Source: Aquamicrobium zhengzhouense (lineage in GTDB: Bacteria > Pseudomonadota > Alphaproteobacteria > Rhizobiales > Rhizobiaceae). Taken from it: a stretch of 64,000 bases of DNA. Below the pieces are notes generated by a model. The model saw nothing but the letters and a program-made list of their open reading frames with translations, searched no databases and was not told the DNA's origin. The position numbers were made by a program, and so were the translations under genes. Position 1 is the first letter of the stretch. The number at the start of each line of letters is the position of its first letter. The stretch covers positions 1 through 64,000 of the forward strand of contig NZ_JADGMQ010000007.1 in NCBI RefSeq assembly GCF_016124105.1. Direction: 5' to 3'. Shown here in pieces: positions 18,645 to 27,921 of the stretch.

Positions 18645-19640
18645 TTACTGGCCAAGCACTTCATCGACCCAACGGTCGACGAGACGCTGACGGTTTTCCG
18701 ACGCGAAACTGGCGTCGTACGGCACGAGCTTGATGTCGGCGAGCGTCGGAATGCCCTCGCCAGCCGACACGTCCGAACGGATCGGCAGGAAGTAGGTCTT
18801 GTTCTCGGAAAGCTTGGCCTGGCCGGAGGCCGAAGTCATCCAGTCGACCAGCTTCTTGGCGTCGTCGAGATTTGCCGCATCCTTCAGGATCGACATGGCC
18901 GCAACTTCGTAGCCGACGCCCTCGCTCGGGAACATCACCTGAACAGGGAAGCCTTCATCGACAAGCTTGAGGAAGCCCGGCGAGAACTGCAGCGCGATCG
19001 GCGTTTCGCCAACGCCGAGTGCTCCCGACGGCGCGGTGCCGCTCTGGGTGTAGGTCTGGACGTTCGGGTTGAGCGCCTTCATGTACTCGTACGCCTTGTC
19101 TTCACCCCAAAGCTCGTTGAGCGTCAGGATGACGGCATAGGCGGTGCCCGACGATTGCGGCGACGGCATCTGGATCAGGCCGCGATAGGCCTCGTTGGTC
19201 AGATCTTCCCAGGAAGACGGGATCGGCGCGCCGCGGCTCTCGAGGATGTCGGTGCGAACGCCGACTGCCAGCGGGTTGGTGTAGATGGCGTGCCAATAGC
19301 CGTCCGCGTCCTTCATATTGTCGGCGAGGTCACCCGCGCTTGCCGAAACGTAAGGCTGCGTCAGGTTACGTTCCTTGGCGAGGATGTGGTTTTCGCTCGG
19401 CGCACCGAACCAGACGTCGGCCTGCGGGCGGTTCGCCTCTGCCTCGATGCGCGACAGCGCCGGGCCGGACGACAGGAAAACCATCTGCACATCAACGCCG
19501 GTATCGGCCTTGAACGCGTCAAGGATCTTGGTCGCGTTCTCCTCGTCCACGCTGGTGTAGACGACCAGCGCGTGAGCCGAACTTGCGGCCATCAGGGTTG
19601 CAAAAGATGCGGCGATAATCTGGGTAAAGGGAAACTTCAA
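18645..19640 (-). CDS. Extracellular solute-binding protein, Fbp-like family
   Basis: A 331-residue periplasmic protein with a signal peptide ending after ASSAHA (about residue 24). The start VVYTSVDEENATKILDAF and the segments ADVWFGAPSENH and YTNPLAVGVRTDIL fit the ferric-iron/phosphonate group of family 1 binding proteins. The adjacent tyrosine pair used for iron in FbpA is not seen, so iron should not be assumed; phosphonates or organophosphates are alternatives. The start is TTG, decided by a perfect GGAGG five bases upstream (19646-19650). It is first in the importer operon. Confidence 0.85.
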   Translation of the reverse strand: MKFPFTQIIAASFATLMAASSAHALVVYTSVDEENATKILDAFKADTGVDVQMVFLSSGPALSRIEAEANRPQADVWFGAPSENHILAKERNLTQPYVSASAGDLADNMKDADGYWHAIYTNPLAVGVRTDILESRGAPIPSSWEDLTNEAYRGLIQMPSPQSSGTAYAVILTLNELWGEDKAYEYMKALNPNVQTYTQSGTAPSGALGVGETPIALQFSPGFLKLVDEGFPVQVMFPSEGVGYEVAAMSILKDAANLDDAKKLVDWMTSASGQAKLSENKTYFLPIRSDVSAGEGIPTLADIKLVPYDASFASENRQRLVDRWVDEVLGQ

Positions 19641-19823
19641 TCTTACCTCCCAAGGTTCGAGCCGATGTCAGGCGGCCGGGCGTAAATTCGCCGGCAAACT
19701 ATCCGCCGCCCCATGGCCCGTCAACGAGTGCTAGAATGTCCGAAAAGGAACGGTGGATAAACATTATTCGGCGGCCTGAAAAAGGTCTGCCCGTCAGCGG
19801 TAAATGACGCTTGAAAGTGAAGG

Positions 19824-19856
19824 GTCGTGCGGCCCCGCAGGGCAGGGCCGCACGAC
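19824..19856 (-). terminator. Terminator after the CocE-type hydrolase
   Basis: GTCGTGCGGCCC (19824-19835) and GGGCCGCACGAC (19845-19856) form a perfect 12-bp stem with a 9-base loop, starting eight bases past the hydrolase stop on the minus strand. The following bases are only moderately T-rich. Confidence 0.75.
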
Positions 19857-19864
19857 GCGTCCTG

Positions 19865-21859
19865 CTAGGTGTGATCCCGCGCAATCTGGGCGGTACGGGT
19901 GCGGTCGAACACCGGGTCTCCGTCGTGGAAGGCCTCTATACGCTCGGACATCAGCCAGTCATCGGCGGTGCATGAGAGCGTCATCGTGCTGCGCGTCAGG
20001 GTCTCCCAGCCTTCGCGGGCGGTGAGGCATGTCGAGATGATCTGCCCTTTCACGGACAATGGATCATCTGCGTCGATGGACCACTCGATTTCGGTCGTAT
20101 CGCGAGAGATCAGTCCATTTTCCGGGTGACGGCTCAGGCCGGTATCGTCGCTGACGCGATAGCGGGTTACGCCGTTCTGAAGATCCCGCTCGAGGCTGCG
20201 CGCGGCCGTTCCTTCTTCCAGCACGTCATAGTGCGGCAGAGGATCTGGATTGCTTGGCTCCGGGATATCGATTTTCTGATGGTCGCCAAGAAGCGGCAAC
20301 GCAATTTCGATTGAGCCCGTGTCGATTGCGAATGTGGCGTCGGCGGGCGGCGGCACGATTGTCGGCCAATAGGCGTTCGACAGAGACAGGCGGATGCGGT
20401 GACCGGGATTGAAGCGATAGCCGCAGGCGTCCAGATCGAGTTCCACCTCGGTCATCTTGCCGGTTTCCATGGGGACAGGATCTGCATTTCCCGCCCTGTG
20501 GGCCAGGTTGAGGACACCGAGGCTGACGCGGGTTCCGCAGCCGTCCGGATGGACGTCCACCAGACGCGCGATCAGGTTCGCGACCGGTGCATCGCTGGAA
20601 AGGCGCAGCTTCAGCCGTGGCTGGCCGAGCAACGTGCATTCTTCGGACAAAATCTCGCTGTCGAAGGTCACGGATCCGGCATCATCCAGTCTCTGATCGC
20701 CCGGCATCTCCGTGTCAGGCTTGAGCGTAAACCACTCTCCGGCAGCGGTTCCCGTGTCGAGTGGCGAGCGCAATATCGCGGTGCCGGACGCCTTTTGGCC
20801 GGGCGCGGTCTCAAGATGGCCGGAGGCGCTGAGGCGAAGGTTTTGCGTTTCAGGAGATGTCCAGCGTTCCTTGGCTACCCAGAAACCCGGATCGGTCTCG
20901 CGCCAGCGTGACGGACGCGGTCCATCAAGGATGAAGGCGCGCATTTCCGGCACATCCTTTGCGCCGGTTTCTTCGCCGCACAGCCATTGCTTCCACCAGG
21001 CAATTGCTTCCTGATGGAAATCAGCGCGAGGTTTCGGATAGGCGAAATGCGGATATTTGTGGATCCAGGGGCCAATCAGCGCCCTGGCCTTGCCCGGCAT
21101 GCCTTCAACCGCTTTCAGCGGTGTGTTGCGATAGCCGTCCGCCCAGCCTGCAATGACCAGGGCAGGGATCGGAAAGCCCTCGAAATCCTCGCAGATCGAA
21201 CCGTGCTGCCAAAACTCGTCGCGGCGTTGGTGCCTGAGCCAATCCTCGAGGAAGAAGGGCTCTTGTTCCAGTCGCTCCAGCCACATGCTTTTCCAGCGGT
21301 CCCCGACAATTTCCGGGTCCGGGGCACGGGTCTGGTAGATGCTCATCGTGGCAGCCCAGGTAAACTGCGCCGATAGATGCGCCCCATTCTTGTAGTGGAT
21401 GTCGTCATTGTAGCGATCGACCGTCGAGGCGATGGAAATGACCGCCTTGAGGGCGGGAGGCTTGAGTGCAGCGACCTGCAGAGAATTGAACCCGCCCCAG
21501 GAAATTCCCATCATGCCGACGCTGCCATTCGACCATGGCTGGGCGGCGATCCATTCGATGACCTCAACCGCGTCGGAAAGCTCGCGCGGGGTGTACTCCC
21601 CGTCGATAACTCCCTCCGACTCGCCGCAGCCACGAATATCGACGCGCACGCCGACGATTCCTGCTGCCGCGAATATTGGATAGGTGGATTCATCGCGCGG
21701 CGCGGTTCCGTTTCGCTTGCGATAGGGGAGTATCTCCAGAACGGCAGGAGCAGGAACGGCGGGCGCATTGTCCGGCATCCAGATACGCGCGGCCAGGCGC
21801 GTTCCATCCTTGAGGGTGATCCATTCGTTCTCGATGACGTGGAAGGTTGTGCTTGTCAT
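19865..21859 (-). CDS. CocE/NonD-family serine hydrolase (X-Pro dipeptidyl-peptidase type)
   Basis: A 664-residue alpha/beta hydrolase with the peptidase S15 N-terminal domain: DGTRLAARIWMPD, VDIRGCGESEG and the nucleophile elbow GISWGG with S120. The C-terminal half is the jelly-roll domain of CocE and X-prolyl dipeptidyl aminopeptidases (SVTFDSEILSEECTLLGQP and GHRIRLSLSNAYWPT). No signal peptide is seen. Members hydrolyse esters or N-terminal Xaa-Pro dipeptides. It lies 81 bases behind a peptide-type binding protein in the same direction, so processing of an imported peptide or amide is plausible. Confidence 0.85.
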   Translation of the reverse strand: MTSTTFHVIENEWITLKDGTRLAARIWMPDNAPAVPAPAVLEILPYRKRNGTAPRDESTYPIFAAAGIVGVRVDIRGCGESEGVIDGEYTPRELSDAVEVIEWIAAQPWSNGSVGMMGISWGGFNSLQVAALKPPALKAVISIASTVDRYNDDIHYKNGAHLSAQFTWAATMSIYQTRAPDPEIVGDRWKSMWLERLEQEPFFLEDWLRHQRRDEFWQHGSICEDFEGFPIPALVIAGWADGYRNTPLKAVEGMPGKARALIGPWIHKYPHFAYPKPRADFHQEAIAWWKQWLCGEETGAKDVPEMRAFILDGPRPSRWRETDPGFWVAKERWTSPETQNLRLSASGHLETAPGQKASGTAILRSPLDTGTAAGEWFTLKPDTEMPGDQRLDDAGSVTFDSEILSEECTLLGQPRLKLRLSSDAPVANLIARLVDVHPDGCGTRVSLGVLNLAHRAGNADPVPMETGKMTEVELDLDACGYRFNPGHRIRLSLSNAYWPTIVPPPADATFAIDTGSIEIALPLLGDHQKIDIPEPSNPDPLPHYDVLEEGTAARSLERDLQNGVTRYRVSDDTGLSRHPENGLISRDTTEIEWSIDADDPLSVKGQIISTCLTAREGWETLTRSTMTLSCTADDWLMSERIEAFHDGDPVFDRTRTAQIARDHT

Positions 21860-21940
21860 GGAATCCGTCGAAAGCCTGATGATTGGTCAGGGCAAGGGGA
21901 ACGCCTTGCCCTGAAAATGAGGGGGTATCTGGCGACCGGA

Positions 21941-23503
21941 TCAGCCTTCGAGCCACACCCTGCTGGCGATACGTCCGTTGGAGATGTCGTTGCCGATGTC
22001 GTGCACGTAGCCCTTGAGCCTGCGCGAACCGGCGTTCACATAGTCGTTGAACACCGGCAGGATCAGCCCACCTTCATTGTGGATCATCAGCGCCATGTCG
22101 CGATAAAGGGCGCGGCGCTTTTCCTCATCAAGTTCTCCGCGCGCCTCGACCGCCATCCGGTCGAAATCGGGCCGCATGAACCTCGTGTCGTTCCATTCCG
22201 CGTTGGAGACGTAGGACGTCGAATAGCGGGAATCCTGGGTTGGACGTCCGCCCCAGTAAGATGCGCAAAATGGCTGCTTGTTCCACACTTCGGACCAGTA
22301 GCCATCTGCAGGCTCGCGCCGCACCTCGAGCTGAATGCCAGCCTGGGCCGCGCTCTGCTGGAACAATTGTGCTGCATCTACCGCGCCCGGGAAGGCTGCG
22401 TCCGACGTTCGAAGGAGGATCGGTCCGTCATGTCCCGATTTCTTGAAGTGGAATGCAGCCTTGTCCGGATCAAAGACGCGCTGCTCGATCTCGGTGGGAG
22501 CAAGTGCGTAGTTGGCGTTGACCGGATAGTCGTTGCCGATGGTGCCGAAACCGCCGAGCACCTGTGTGAGGATGGCCTCGCGATCGATCGCGTATTTCAG
22601 GGCCATACGCAGGTCGTTGTTGTCGAATGGCGCCGTGTCGCAGTGCATCAGGAAGGAGTAGAAGCCCTTGCCCGAAGTTTGCAGGATCTCGACATTGCCG
22701 CGCGACAGAAGCGGGACAACCTTGGGATCCACCAGATTGATAAAATCGACCTGACCCGCGCTGAGGGCACTCATGCGCGCTGTCGTGTCATTCATGACGA
22801 TGATCTCGACGCTGTCGACGAAACCACGGTCGTCGCGCCAGTCATCCGCATTCCGTTCAAATGCCGCGCGAATGCCTGGCTCGAACGCCACCAGCTTGTA
22901 GGGGCCAGTGCCAATCGCGGCATTGGGGTCGCCGGTGCCGCCATCGGGCTGGATCTGGAGGTGGTAGTCGGTGAGGACCAGCGGAAGGTCGGCATTGGCC
23001 TCCTTCAGCGTAATCACAAGGTCGCCGCCTCGATCTTCAATCGCGGAGACACCCGAAAAGAGCCCGAGAGCACCCGACTGAGAGCCTTCGTCGGCATGGC
23101 GGCGCAAAGTGGCGACCACGTCGGCGATCGTCATCGGCTTGCCATTATGGAAACTGACGTCCTGGCGAATCTTGAAAGTCCATTCGGTCGCGTCCGCCGA
23201 AGGTGTCCACGATTCCGCAAGGGATGGCAGTGGTTCGCCCGTTTCGGGATCGGATTCGACAAGCGTATCGCCCCAGCAATGGCAAATCGTGAACATGACG
23301 CTGGCCGAGGCGAGCGCCGGGTCCAGCGTGTCCGCCGAAGCGCCGCCCGCAAGTCCCATTCGCAATGTTCCACCATGCACCGGTGTCTGCGCGCGTGCTG
23401 GTGATGCGCTGAGGAGGCCAGTCGCAGCCGTTGCTCCAACTAGGGCGCTGCCATACAGGAAGCCACGCCTGGTTACGGAAAATGGATCAGAAAATCTGCT
23501 CAT
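21941..23503 (-). CDS. Peptide/opine-type ABC solute-binding protein with Tat signal
   Basis: A 520-residue family 5 binding protein (DppA/OppA group). The N-terminus has a twin-arginine motif, SVTRRGFLYG, and a cleavage region ASPARAQ near residue 38, so export by Tat is expected. The body shows LRMGLAGGASADTLDPALAS and the usual SFHNGKPMTIADVV segment. No permease or ATPase of a Dpp-type system is in the window, so it is an orphan that must use components encoded elsewhere. It precedes the CocE-type hydrolase and is divergent from an XRE regulator. Confidence 0.9.
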   Translation of the reverse strand: MSRFSDPFSVTRRGFLYGSALVGATAATGLLSASPARAQTPVHGGTLRMGLAGGASADTLDPALASASVMFTICHCWGDTLVESDPETGEPLPSLAESWTPSADATEWTFKIRQDVSFHNGKPMTIADVVATLRRHADEGSQSGALGLFSGVSAIEDRGGDLVITLKEANADLPLVLTDYHLQIQPDGGTGDPNAAIGTGPYKLVAFEPGIRAAFERNADDWRDDRGFVDSVEIIVMNDTTARMSALSAGQVDFINLVDPKVVPLLSRGNVEILQTSGKGFYSFLMHCDTAPFDNNDLRMALKYAIDREAILTQVLGGFGTIGNDYPVNANYALAPTEIEQRVFDPDKAAFHFKKSGHDGPILLRTSDAAFPGAVDAAQLFQQSAAQAGIQLEVRREPADGYWSEVWNKQPFCASYWGGRPTQDSRYSTSYVSNAEWNDTRFMRPDFDRMAVEARGELDEEKRRALYRDMALMIHNEGGLILPVFNDYVNAGSRRLKGYVHDIGNDISNGRIASRVWLEG

Positions 23504-23573
23504 CGGATTTGCCTCCTCGGATTGTTTTGCGAGGTAGTAAGGACCTTATCCGATATTGGCGCAATTTCGCTTC

Positions 23574-23601
23574 TTGACGCGAATTTAAGCATCTTTACGC
23601 T
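23574..23601 (+). promoter_or_regulatory. Candidate promoter of the XRE regulator
   Basis: TTGACG (23574-23579) and TACGCT (23596-23601) are separated by 16 bases. The expected transcription start falls within a base or two of the ATG at 23609, which would give a leaderless mRNA. A GGCGG just before the ATG would then be promoter DNA rather than a ribosome-binding site. Confidence 0.4.
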
Positions 23602-23608
23602 ATGGCGG

Positions 23609-24391
23609 ATGAAACACGACAGATCCAGTTTCCAGGAAAATCTGAAGCTCGCCTGCGCCACGCGCCGATCAATATCCCAGCTTTGCCGCGAGATCGGCAT
23701 TAACCGGCAGCAGTTCAATCGCTACATCAATGGCGAGACGCAGCCCTCGGCAAACAACCGGTTGAGGATAGCCAACGGTTTCGACCTGGCACCTGCGGAC
23801 TTCGATCTTCCGGCAACAGTGTTCCGGCGCAAGCTGGAGGGAAGAAAACAGTCGCGGATCGTCAGCACACCGCTTGAGGGCGCGTTTCCGGGCGATCTGC
23901 ATGCTCTCACGCCGTATCTGGGCTTTTACCAGACCTGGCACATGTCCCTTTCGTGGCCGGGATGGGTGGTATGCTCATGTGCGCATCTGCGGGTGCAAGG
24001 CGATCAGGTCATCGCCACCTCGCGAGAGCGCATAATTGATGGCGAGAGCGGTGTTCGCCAGCGTTCGCGATATGTGGGGCTGGCGGGGATCCAGCGTCAG
24101 CGCATCTTCATAACGGAGTTGACGAGCGGTCAGATGCCTACATTCGGCCAGACGGTACTGTTGCCGTTTGAAGTGCACCAACGCGAATATCTGCGTGGGC
24201 TCACCATGGGACTGTCATGGCGCTGCGATAACCGCCCTTATGCGACCCGCACCATGTGGCGCTACCGGGGAAGGGATACCGACAAGCGCGCCCTGATCCG
24301 GAACTGCGGAATTTACCGCCTGGATTCCGCTGACGTACCTTCAGTGGTCGTATCATTCCTAAAGACTGTTGAACCGCTCGATGTGACGTAA
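23609..24391 (+). CDS. XRE-family helix-turn-helix regulator
   Basis: A 260-residue protein with an N-terminal HTH (RRSISQLCREIGINRQQFNR, residues about 19-40) followed by NGETQPSANNRLRIANGF, typical of XRE/Cro-type DNA-binding domains. The C-terminal 180 residues form an uncharacterised domain, probably ligand-sensing. The ATG at 23609 is chosen; the frame opens upstream to 23522, inside the divergent promoter. It faces away from the peptide-binding protein/hydrolase operon and is its likely regulator. Confidence 0.8.
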   Translation: MKHDRSSFQENLKLACATRRSISQLCREIGINRQQFNRYINGETQPSANNRLRIANGFDLAPADFDLPATVFRRKLEGRKQSRIVSTPLEGAFPGDLHALTPYLGFYQTWHMSLSWPGWVVCSCAHLRVQGDQVIATSRERIIDGESGVRQRSRYVGLAGIQRQRIFITELTSGQMPTFGQTVLLPFEVHQREYLRGLTMGLSWRCDNRPYATRTMWRYRGRDTDKRALIRNCGIYRLDSADVPSVVVSFLKTVEPLDVT

Positions 24392-24560
24392 GGTCTGTCG
24401 CAAACAGAGGCGGGGCTTTTCTTCCGTACCGGGTCATCATCTCATTGCTCAGCCGCTAACCGTCAGAATTTGCTCACTGACATGGCATGCCTTAAGGGAA
24501 GGGTCGATGTGCCCAGCTATGGGCCCGCTATAGGATTCCCGCGGCAGGAAGAGTCTCAAA

Positions 24561-25349
24561 TTGCAGCCTCAGAAAGCGTCAGAAACGATTTCGAGTCTTG
24601 GACGGGGGCTCGAAGTACTGTCACTACTGGAAAAGGGCGGTGGAGTTAGTCTCGCAAATCTTCATCGAGCGACGGGCTTTTCAAAATCGAGCCTGGTGCG
24701 CATTCTAAACACGCTGGCCGAACATGGGTTCATCCGGCGGCGCGGCGATGGGACCTGGTGGTTGTGCTGGCGCGCCGGGCGTAATGCGGCCGCTCAGCGC
24801 AAGATGCTGCTTGCGGATCGCGCTCTCGAATTGCTGCCTGCTCTGACGAAGCTGATCGGCTGGCCAATCGATGTTTTCGTCTATGACCGCGGCATGATGG
24901 AACTGATCGAGACCACGCGGGATAATCTGAATTTCGAAGTCGTCTCTGTCGGACATAGAGTGCCGGTGCTCGCATCGGCGGTCGGGCGATGCTGGCTCGG
25001 GCTCTGTTCCGATGAGGAGCGTGCGCAGATGATCGAGCGGTTGCGTCGCTCGGCATCGGGATATGACAGGCCCGCGCATAATGAGGACTATTGCCGGGAA
25101 CTCGTCGAGACCGTCCGCGCCGAGGGCCACGCGACCAGGATTCGTGGTTACCACAGCGCGATTACCCGGCCCGGTAACTCGAATATGGCGATGGCCGTAC
25201 CCGTCCTTACGTCGGCCGGCATTGCGGCCTGCCTCAACGTGGTCTGGGATACGCGGTTTGCTGCAATCCCCGACTTTGCAGAAAAATGGCTCTCGACCCT
25301 GCAAGATGCCGCGTCCCGGTTGGGACAGCGAATTGCCGACGACGTCTAG
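24561..25349 (+). CDS. IclR-family transcriptional regulator
   Basis: A 262-residue regulator with an N-terminal winged helix (SLANLHRATGFSKSSLVRIL, residues about 30-50) and an IclR effector domain from about residue 85 (ELIETTRDNLNFEVV and GYHSAITRPGNSNMAMAVPV). The start is TTG at 24561, with AGGAAGAG about eight bases upstream. Its stop is four bases from that of the convergent formylglycine-generating enzyme gene, so it probably controls the sulfatase locus. Effector unknown. Confidence 0.88.
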   Translation: MQPQKASETISSLGRGLEVLSLLEKGGGVSLANLHRATGFSKSSLVRILNTLAEHGFIRRRGDGTWWLCWRAGRNAAAQRKMLLADRALELLPALTKLIGWPIDVFVYDRGMMELIETTRDNLNFEVVSVGHRVPVLASAVGRCWLGLCSDEERAQMIERLRRSASGYDRPAHNEDYCRELVETVRAEGHATRIRGYHSAITRPGNSNMAMAVPVLTSAGIAACLNVVWDTRFAAIPDFAEKWLSTLQDAASRLGQRIADDV

Positions 25350-25353
25350 GCCA

Positions 25354-26244
25354 TCATTTTGGCCGGAATATCCGCCGAAATCCGATATGCGATGTGGCAA
25401 AATCAATGGTCTGGGACGAGCGCGCTGCCGGGCGATAGCGAAAGCAATAATTGGGGGCGCAGAGATGAGATCCGCCCTTGAGCACCACCTTCGTTTCGGT
25501 TGAGTTGGAAAGACCGCAGCAACCAGCGCCACCCTCAATGGTTGAGGTCAGCTCCCACACATTGCCAACAATGTCGAAAAGTCCGTAGCCGTTGGCGGGG
25601 AATGCTTTGACGGGCGATGTGTATTCATACCCGTCTTCCCGGCTATTGAGCGTCGGGAAGTGTCCTTGCCATGTGTTTGCCAGCGGACGGTTCTTTGCAT
25701 CGCGTTCGCGGTTCCCCCATGCAAAGATCGCACCATCAAGGCCGCCGCGAGCGGCAAACTCCCACTCTTCTTCGGTTGGCAGCTGCGTGTTCGACCATGC
25801 ACAGAATGCAAGTGCATCTTCATAGGTGATTTGCACGACCGGATGCAGCGCCAGGCGAGTAATGTCGCTTTTGATCCCGCGAGGATGACGCCAGCTGGCT
25901 TTTTCGAGGCTCCACCATGCGCGGGGATCATCGAGCGAGACTTCGCCGCGCAGCTTCCGAAACACAGCCGTGGTGGGTACTTCAGCAGCCTCGGCTGCCG
26001 TGACATAGCCGGTTTCCTTGACGAACTGGGCAAATTGCCGGTTTGTTACCGGCGTCTCGTCCATCCAGAAGCCTTTGACCGACGCGGTGCGGACCGGCTT
26101 TTCTTCGGGATAAAAGTGTTCACACCCCATATTGAACTCGCCGCCGGGGATCCAGACCATCCCGGCGAGGGCCTCTCCAATCGGCGCGGATTGGTCCAAA
26201 TATTCTTGGCGTCGATCAGTGAAGGGTTGTGGTCTTATGAGCAT
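25354..26244 (-). CDS. Formylglycine-generating enzyme (sulfatase maturase)
   Basis: A 296-residue SUMF1/FGE-fold protein that oxidises the active-site Cys of type I sulfatases to formylglycine. The fold begins at MVWIPGGEFNMGCEHFYPEE. The catalytic pair is C262 and C267 in GGSHLCAPNYCFRYRPAARS, which closely matches the active segment of known FGEs and separates it from catalytically different FGE-like proteins. It lies 39 bases downstream of a sulfatase carrying CAPTR, so the pair is matched. No clear ribosome-binding site precedes the ATG, but a hairpin lies between the genes. Confidence 0.92.
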   Translation of the reverse strand: MLIRPQPFTDRRQEYLDQSAPIGEALAGMVWIPGGEFNMGCEHFYPEEKPVRTASVKGFWMDETPVTNRQFAQFVKETGYVTAAEAAEVPTTAVFRKLRGEVSLDDPRAWWSLEKASWRHPRGIKSDITRLALHPVVQITYEDALAFCAWSNTQLPTEEEWEFAARGGLDGAIFAWGNRERDAKNRPLANTWQGHFPTLNSREDGYEYTSPVKAFPANGYGLFDIVGNVWELTSTIEGGAGCCGLSNSTETKVVLKGGSHLCAPNYCFRYRPAARSSQTIDFATSHIGFRRIFRPK

Positions 26245-26254
26245 GATGAATTAG

Positions 26255-26276
26255 GGGGCGAGCAAAAGCCCGCCCC
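26255..26276 (-). other. Intercistronic hairpin between sulfatase and FGE genes
   Basis: On the minus strand GGGGCGGGC and GCTCGCCCC pair over nine positions (one G-U) around TTTT, directly after the sulfatase stop. No T tract follows. It could stabilise the sulfatase mRNA or give partial termination, lowering maturase relative to sulfatase. Confidence 0.5.
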
Positions 26277-26283
26277 GTTTCTC

Positions 26284-27921
26284 CTATCGTCTTGCCGAGG
26301 CAGGTCGCAGCTGGTCGTCGACTTCGACGTTGTTGCTCTTAACGAATGCCTTCCACAGACGCATCATCTCGCGCGCCTTGTCAGGGTTTTCCTCCATCCT
26401 GTCCTTCCACTCGCCCTCGGGGCTGCTGAGGTCGAAGAGTTGGAACTGATCGGAGACTGCCGGCACAAATGCCAGCTTCCAGTCGCCCTTGCGCAACGAA
26501 GAGAAAAGGTTCAGCTCCCAGCCAAATGCAGCGTCATCATCATGGATGGTGTCATCTTCCCCGAAGAGATGCGGCACCATCGAGCTTCCGGAGATCGGGA
26601 AAATGTCCCGCTCCTTGAACTTGATGCCAGGATGTCCGGTGCCGGCAAGTTCCAGGAAGGTCGGCAGAAGATCCCGGACCGTTGCAATGGCGTCAGTACG
26701 GCCTGGCGCAATGTTCTTCGGGAAATGGGCGATGGCTGGCACGTGATTGCCGCCCTCGAATGCGGTGTACTTCACCGACCGGAACGGAGTGGAGCTGACC
26801 TGCGCCCATTCCGGTCCCATCTCGATGAAGGAGTTCTTGCGTCCGACATTCTCGAGGCTGTTGTCGAAATTCTGAGCGGCGATCCAATCGGGGCGGCCTC
26901 GAGCAACACCTTCGGCGCCATTGTCCGACAGGACCATGATGAAGGTGTTGTCATACTGGTCGGTCGACTTCAGATGGTCGATGAGCCTGCCGATCTCATG
27001 GTCGAGATTGGCAACCATCGCCGCATAGGCTTCCATCTTCCTTGCGGAGAATGCCTTTTTTTCATCCGTCAGCGTGTCCCATGGGCGATGGCCATCCATG
27101 AAGCGCCGGGGCTCATCTGACTGCGGGGCGAGCCCCAGTTCGCGCTGGCGATCAAGCCTTTGATTGGCGATGACGTCATAGCCTGCATCATAATTGCCGC
27201 GCTGGGCTTCAAGGAAGCTGTCCGGTGCCTGGACCGGCCAGTGTGGCGACGTATACGCGGCATAGGCGAAGAAAGGCTCTTCACCACCTTCGCCGATGGT
27301 GTTGATCAGATAATCAGTGAAATAGGTGGTCGTATAGAAATCTTCTGGGAGTTCGACAGGCTTGCCATTCTCGAGGAAGGTGAAGCCGTAGCCCTGAAGG
27401 ACGCCCATCTGCTTCTGGTTGAAGTGCGCGGAACCAGCTTCAAGGATTGCCAAAGATTCGTCAAAGCCGCGTTTGTGCGGCTGGCGCGATGGCTCCGATC
27501 CCAGATGCCATTTGCCTGCCATGATGGTCCGATAGCCGGCGTCCTGCAGAAGTTCCGGCATCGTCGCGATGCGATGATTGAGCTTGGCTTCGTAGCCAGG
27601 CCGCATCTCGACGTGGATCGGAATCGGGGACTGCTGACCTACCCCCACCAGATGGTTGTCCAGGCCCGACATCAGCATCGCGCGCGTCGGTGCACATGAA
27701 GCCTGGGTGTAGAAGTTGGTAAACATCATGCCGTCGGCGGCCAGGGCATCCATGTTCGGGGTGCTGATCTCGCCGCCATAAGCGCCGATATCCGAATAGC
27801 CAAGGTCGTCAGCCAGGATCAGCAAAACGTTGGGGCGTTGCGCTTCCTGGGCGCTCACCATAGCCACGCTGCTGGCAGTAGCCAAAGCAGCTGCAAAGAA
27901 TGTCGTAAGCCGCATTCTCAT
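26284..27921 (-). CDS. Secreted type I sulfatase (arylsulfatase family)
   Basis: A 545-residue alkaline-phosphatase-fold sulfatase that hydrolyses sulfate esters outside the cytoplasm. A signal peptide ends at VSAQ (about residue 24). Metal ligands lie in LLILADDLGYSD and VLSDNGAEG. The nucleophile is C76 in SCAPTRAML, a CxPxR motif, which must be converted to formylglycine by the maturase encoded next. The ATG at 27921 has AGAGGAG upstream; the open frame back to 27957 has no support. Substrate is not deducible. It is divergent from a TRAP transporter operon. Confidence 0.92.
   Translation of the reverse strand: MRMRLTTFFAAALATASSVAMVSAQEAQRPNVLLILADDLGYSDIGAYGGEISTPNMDALAADGMMFTNFYTQASCAPTRAMLMSGLDNHLVGVGQQSPIPIHVEMRPGYEAKLNHRIATMPELLQDAGYRTIMAGKWHLGSEPSRQPHKRGFDESLAILEAGSAHFNQKQMGVLQGYGFTFLENGKPVELPEDFYTTTYFTDYLINTIGEGGEEPFFAYAAYTSPHWPVQAPDSFLEAQRGNYDAGYDVIANQRLDRQRELGLAPQSDEPRRFMDGHRPWDTLTDEKKAFSARKMEAYAAMVANLDHEIGRLIDHLKSTDQYDNTFIMVLSDNGAEGVARGRPDWIAAQNFDNSLENVGRKNSFIEMGPEWAQVSSTPFRSVKYTAFEGGNHVPAIAHFPKNIAPGRTDAIATVRDLLPTFLELAGTGHPGIKFKERDIFPISGSSMVPHLFGEDDTIHDDDAAFGWELNLFSSLRKGDWKLAFVPAVSDQFQLFDLSSPEGEWKDRMEENPDKAREMMRLWKAFVKSNNVEVDDQLRPASARR

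Noticed and set aside
18645-19640. Calling the first Fbp-type operon a ferric iron importer
   Set aside because: The iron-binding tyrosine pair is not visible, so only a generic substrate call is supported.
21377-23404. 675-codon open frame on the plus strand
   Set aside because: It runs antisense to the peptide-binding protein and the hydrolase start, and has no domain or ribosome-binding site; it is a high-GC shadow frame.
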